Part shown: positions 61,005 through 64,000 of the stretch, piece after piece
Layout: every line of letters starts with the position of its first letter
Position numbering within the stretch: the stretch's first letter is position 1
Source of the DNA: Streptococcus sp. oral taxon 431
GTDB lineage: Bacteria; Bacillota; Bacilli; Lactobacillales; Streptococcaceae
Assembly (NCBI RefSeq): GCF_001553685.1
Contig: NZ_CP014264.1
Location: 2,005,001 to 2,069,000, forward strand
Reading direction: 5' to 3'
DNA: 64,000 nucleotides
Made by a program: the position numbers and the translations under genes
The notes under the pieces: model-generated
What the model was told of the DNA's origin: nothing
Seen by the model: only the letters and a program-made list of their open reading frames with translations
Database searches by the model: none

Positions 61005-62454
61005 TTTTAGCTTTTGAGTAACCAGGTTTAACGCTTTTTCCAAATTTTAAAGATCGTTTGTGTTCCCATCCCTCTTTATTTTGCATATACTTTTTAACCT
61101 TTGCTTTATCCTTTGGTGGTGCTTTGTCAGTTAGATAGACTTCTTGAAAGAATAGGTTTATAGTCATCTTGTCACGTTCTACTAGTTCGCCATATTTATC
61201 TGTATCAAGTTCAACAGTTTCACCTTTGCTATTTCTAAAATAACCCTCGTTCATCATGTCATAGATATAGTAATACCTGGTTCTGTCTGTAACTGGGTAA
61301 TGGTACATATTTTTAGGAAAAGGTAAAGCTAAATAACGCTCCAAATCCTCAAGGGTTTCATCTACAAACTTGTAACGGCTTCTAACATCGTTTACTAGCT
61401 TTTCCTGCTTGTCCGTCAGGTTCAACACTTGGTTAGCCCTCCAAGCTATCACCATAGCACCCCAAAAGTGTCTACGGTCTTTCTCTGTCCACTTCCTGCC
61501 CTTATAGGCGGTGTCTTTGTGTACTTCAGCAACAAGAAAGCGCCTTTCCCCTGTTAAGTCGTTCAAATAATCATGATCATTAGTTGCCCTCACGATGATA
61601 AAACTCTTTGGTAGTCGTCTATCACTGGAAGCATAAGGCGGTCTATATTCTAGTTTGGTTTCGGTGATGAACTTCTTCAACTCTGAAAAACTAGCCTTTT
61701 TACTGGCCACCATTTCATCATCAAATACACACCAATTTCTAACCATTCTAGCCTTATCGTCTTTGTCTGTGAATGTCTCAACGGTTGTAAAATACTTGTG
61801 AGTGAATAGTCCCTCAAAAAATTGGGTCTTTCCTACTCCCTGCCGTCCAGTCAAGTCCAGCACAAAGTCAAACTTAATAGAGGGGTCAAATACCTTAGCA
61901 ACTGCCCCACGGAAAAACAAATCCATGATAATACGGTTATATTCATCATCTTTGATGTTGAGATAATGCCTTAAAATAGCAAAGGGATCACGCTGATTCA
62001 CTAACTCTCTATATTCGCTTTCACATGATTCCAGATAGTCTTTTAAAGGGTTGTAGCTATGCTCTCCAGCCACTACTTCCAAAATATCAGCGATATCCCC
62101 TTTTTTATAATCTATCTTGTACTTTGTAGCAATATACGCCCTAATCTCTCTAATAATTAAGTCGTCAATGGTTCCGCTTAAGGTTCTACCGTTTAATTTC
62201 GTTGGTTTTGTGACATCAATTTCATATGTAAAGGTGTTGTACTGTATCGCCCCCTTCAGCTTGCTATCTCCACTTAAAATCTTCTTGAGATTGTCCAAGG
62301 TAACCGCAAAGCCTTTCCCTTTGGTTTTCGGTGTTAGATTCAGGCTATTGTATTCCTCGCTGGTCTCCCTTGCTTGGGTCAAGTTCACCACAGTAGACGG
62401 TATTTGTCGCTGATTCTCCTCGATAATTTTAGTTACAATTTCTTCACTATTCAA
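61000..62454 (-). CDS. VapE-type primase/helicase of a satellite island
   Basis: 484 residues, TTG start at 62454 with AAGGAGGTGG upstream. VirE/VapE domain (about 180-400) with P-loop DLTGRQGVGKTQFFEGLF, Walker B VFDDEMVA and sensor-like IVRATNDHDYL and ERRFLVAEV. An N-terminal helical part precedes it. VapE-like SF3/AAA+ proteins drive replication of phage-inducible islands. No catalytic primase domain is evident in this protein. It overlaps the preceding gene by 8 bases and ends in an iteron. Confidence 0.85.
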   Translation of the reverse strand: MNSEEIVTKIIEENQRQIPSTVVNLTQARETSEEYNSLNLTPKTKGKGFAVTLDNLKKILSGDSKLKGAIQYNTFTYEIDVTKPTKLNGRTLSGTIDDLIIREIRAYIATKYKIDYKKGDIADILEVVAGEHSYNPLKDYLESCESEYRELVNQRDPFAILRHYLNIKDDEYNRIIMDLFFRGAVAKVFDPSIKFDFVLDLTGRQGVGKTQFFEGLFTHKYFTTVETFTDKDDKARMVRNWCVFDDEMVASKKASFSELKKFITETKLEYRPPYASSDRRLPKSFIIVRATNDHDYLNDLTGERRFLVAEVHKDTAYKGRKWTEKDRRHFWGAMVIAWRANQVLNLTDKQEKLVNDVRSRYKFVDETLEDLERYLALPFPKNMYHYPVTDRTRYYYIYDMMNEGYFRNSKGETVELDTDKYGELVERDKMTINLFFQEVYLTDKAPPKDKAKVKKYMQNKEGWEHKRSLKFGKSVKPGYSKAKR

Positions 62455-62962
62455 AAGCCACCTCCTTATAGAATTTTGTTGCTACTTCAAGGAAATAACT
62501 GGCCAATTCTTTCCGTTTGACGATAGTAGAAAACAAATCTACTAACTGACTAAAACTGTAACCATTCACAAATAGCAATCGGACAAAAAGTGAAGTCTCA
62601 TACCTGGTATAAATGCCATTACAAATCAGGTCAAAAACCCAGCCTTTTAACTCCACGCCAAGCCCCTGCCGTTGCTCAGTCAACTTGTTTACTTCTAAAT
62701 CCTTCAGGATCATTAGCAATTCAGGACTAGCCAAGGTAATTTCTAATGCTCTGGCTAGTTCCCAGCCCTCCCTATCACTCTTTTCGTCTCGGATAGCTAC
62801 ATATAAGCCTTTGTAACGAAAATCCGTCAGTCCCTCACCTATTGGCTCGTAGTACACAAACTTATAGTAGTTTCCATTCTTCCAAACTTGAGTTGGTGTA
62901 GACTTGAGAAAGGCAAATAATGCTAATTTGTCAGCTGATAAAATCAACTCGATCACTCGCAT
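62447..62962 (-). CDS. Island protein of unknown function, upstream of vapE
   Basis: 171 residues, mostly helical, with YYKFVYYEPIGEGLTDFRYKGLYVA in two pieces near the N-terminus. Tight overlaps with both neighbours (10 and 8 bases) mark one operon with vapE, so a replication role is plausible. It does not show the aspartate motifs of a primase-polymerase. Not recognised. Confidence 0.65.
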   Translation of the reverse strand: MRVIELILSADKLALFAFLKSTPTQVWKNGNYYKFVYYEPIGEGLTDFRYKGLYVAIRDEKSDREGWELARALEITLASPELLMILKDLEVNKLTEQRQGLGVELKGWVFDLICNGIYTRYETSLFVRLLFVNGYSFSQLVDLFSTIVKRKELASYFLEVATKFYKEVAFE

Positions 62963-63222
62963 TCTTCCACCCCCAAGAACTTGAGAACTTCGGAAATTTT
63001 ATAATAAGCCTTTCTAGTATCCTCGATTGGTGGGATATATTGTCGTAAGCCTGCATGTTCCCAACTACTCAGGGTTTTATCCCCTATGTTTAACTCTTCC
63101 TTAAGTTCCGTTTTACTAATCAAATTCAACTTCTTTGGAGGAATTTTTTCATGGTTCTTTAGATACCGTTCCACTGATTCCAGAATATTCGACTTTAGAT
63201 CTTCAATCATTTTTTCAAACAT
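62953..63222 (-). CDS. Helix-turn-helix protein (excisionase-like)
   Basis: 89 residues from ATG 63222 (GGGGGTG before it). Helical N-terminus, then ISKTELKEELNIGDKTLSSW as a winged-helix/HTH core (about 34-53) and YYKISEVLKFL. It resembles MerR/Xis-type small DNA-binding proteins in phages and islands; AlpA-like activator or excisionase both possible. Confidence 0.65.
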   Translation of the reverse strand: MFEKMIEDLKSNILESVERYLKNHEKIPPKKLNLISKTELKEELNIGDKTLSSWEHAGLRQYIPPIEDTRKAYYKISEVLKFLGVEECE

Positions 63223-63223
63223 A

Positions 63224-63433
63224 CTAGCACCCCCACGGTTTCGCCCCTGCAAGTTGAATATAACGCCCATAATCGGGGTTTAAATCCTCGCTAGGTGTTT
63301 CTATCGTCTGTTTGCTTTCTCGCTCTATTTGGGCGCTTTTTGGGCGGTCTCGGTGGTTTAGGTAAAGTAGTAAACCAATCAGTACCACGGAAAAGATAAG
63401 CGCCTGTGTATTGGTTAAATCTAGTTCATTCAT
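63224..63433 (-). CDS. Small single-helix membrane protein
   Basis: 69 residues. One membrane helix (about 11-27, ALIFSVVLIGLLLYL), then a charged tail. Ends two bases before the next start codon. Common type in Gram-positive phage and satellite early operons; function unknown. Confidence 0.6.
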   Translation of the reverse strand: MNELDLTNTQALIFSVVLIGLLLYLNHRDRPKSAQIERESKQTIETPSEDLNPDYGRYIQLAGAKPWGC

Positions 63434-63434
63434 G

Positions 63435-63635
63435 CTATGCCCTCGCTTTGTAATTCTTGATGTAGTCCACTTGGTCGCTTCGTTCCATCTTCAGGAAATC
63501 GTCCACCTCTTCGGTGCTTACTTTTCTGTTTACAAAATCAGCGATAAACTGGAATAGGTTTGGATTTTTTGCCTTGATTTCAGCCATCAAGTTATCAAAC
63601 TCTACTTGTGCCATGTTATTTAAGCCTAGTGTCAT
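63435..63635 (-). CDS. Small acidic island protein, unknown function
   Basis: 66 residues, helical (EFDNLMAEIKAKNPNLFQFI and KVSTEEVDDFLKME). GAGGAGG before ATG 63635, which overlaps the previous stop by 4 bases (ATGA). Not recognised. Confidence 0.6.
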   Translation of the reverse strand: MTLGLNNMAQVEFDNLMAEIKAKNPNLFQFIADFVNRKVSTEEVDDFLKMERSDQVDYIKNYKARA

Positions 63636-63997
63636 TTCATTGCCTCCTCAAACTGCTCTATAAGACAGTCTTTACTTACTTTTCGAGTACCATCTTTAGA
63701 GTTAAAAAGAATATCTTTTAAGGTTATAGTAGCCTCTAAATACTCCTTTTCAGCATGTTCTATATACGCCTGTTGCTCTGCTTCGTTATCAAAAAAGTGC
63801 TTAGCTTGACGTTTAAAGAACGCTTGTCGCATAGCGTCCATTTCAAAAACACCAGGGTGGAAAAACATTCCAGTAGTACTTTTAGAGACTGACTCGATTT
63901 TATGACTTTCATTCAATTCAGGAAGTTCAATCCAAAGTAAACGATGTAAGTTTTCTTTGATAGCTTTTAATTGTCCTGATAAGAGCCCTATTCTCAA
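63632..63997 (-). CDS. Island protein, unknown, probably cut by the window end
   Basis: At least 121 residues. The frame reaches the window end with only a TTG at 63997 and no ribosome-binding site visible, so the true start is probably beyond 64000. Middle part FHPGVFEMDAMRQAFFKRQAKHFF and acidic helices. Early gene of the island operon. Not recognised. Confidence 0.55.
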   Translation of the reverse strand: MRIGLLSGQLKAIKENLHRLLWIELPELNESHKIESVSKSTTGMFFHPGVFEMDAMRQAFFKRQAKHFFDNEAEQQAYIEHAEKEYLEATITLKDILFNSKDGTRKVSKDCLIEQFEEAMK

Positions 63998-64000
63998 AAA

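Larger units (their letters stand above)
58160..64000 (-). mobile_element. Satellite-phage-like island (PICI type), one end, cut by window end
   Basis: Nine genes in one direction upstream of ctsR: early small genes, HTH, VapE, iteron origin, then MuF- and ArpU-like packaging/late-type genes. No portal, capsid, tail or lysis genes are seen. This order fits a phage-inducible chromosomal island; a decayed prophage or plasmid-derived element is the alternative. Integrase, repressor and the far att site must lie beyond 64000. The near end is between the terminator at 58168 and the ctsR promoter, but no att repeat can be called from one side. Confidence 0.7.

Overview
The window looks like the chromosome of a mitis-group Streptococcus (S. 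mitis/oralis/infantis type). Supporting evidence: an rrn operon beside the competence sigma factor comX, the rpsD - HK08/RR08 - PavB-like SSURE adhesin - KtrAB block, YSIRK/LPxTG surface proteins, the adcRCBA and dltXABCD operons, the ctsR-clpC pair and two BOX-like repeats. Species cannot be fixed from sequence alone.

Layout. 1-2976 (minus): the 5' part of 23S, tRNA-Ala, a whole 16S with its promoter, and tRNA-Glu. 3055-11638 (minus): comX, rpsD, a SaeRS-like two-component system, a three-repeat SSURE adhesin, a Ktr/Trk potassium system and a nucleoside phosphorylase. 11829-16186: a DUF3290/DUF421 membrane pair, a CsbD stress protein, and a Cthe_2159-like lipoprotein divergent from a VTC-domain/DUF4956 pair. 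16324-28119: an acetyltransferase and an 11-kb gene for a 3,663-residue CshA-like fibrillar adhesin with about 22 CshA-type repeats plus nine 50-residue repeats. 28387-35684: rpoC and rpoB behind a long leader with an attenuator-like hairpin. 36117-47668: a P4-type acid phosphatase, the AdcR-controlled zinc importer, a wall-anchored 5'-nucleotidase, and the dlt operon including the 43-residue dltX. 47907-57870: hslO-dus, a DUF1275 protein, a Ser-rich lipoprotein behind two tandem palindromes, a NAD-salvage operon (nadR-pnuC-Nudix regulator), and ctsR-clpC. 58160-64000: one end of a satellite-phage-like island, all genes on minus, with a VapE-type primase/helicase and a probable iteron replication origin. 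Its integrase end lies beyond the window.

How the genes work together. Much of the window serves the cell surface: adhesins (PavB-like, CshA-like), teichoic acid D-alanylation (Dlt), zinc acquisition (AdcRCBA) and salvage of extracellular nucleotides and pyridine nucleotides (P4 phosphatase, 5'-nucleotidase, PnuC/NadR).

The most interesting signals are regulatory: (a) a perfect 19-bp inverted repeat spanning the comX -10 box and ribosome-binding site, which could block translation of read-through RNA from rpsD; (b) inverted and direct GTAGTCA iterons around an AT-rich core just after vapE; (c) two 17-bp palindromes 32 bp apart on a lipoprotein promoter; (d) an intrinsic-terminator-like hairpin in the rpoB leader; (e) TTAA direct repeats with SaeR-like spacing at the PavB-like promoter; (f) two genes, ktrB and hslO, whose -10 boxes sit 7 bp before the ATG and so look leaderless; (g) a BOX-like element lying between the AdcR-type promoter and adcR.
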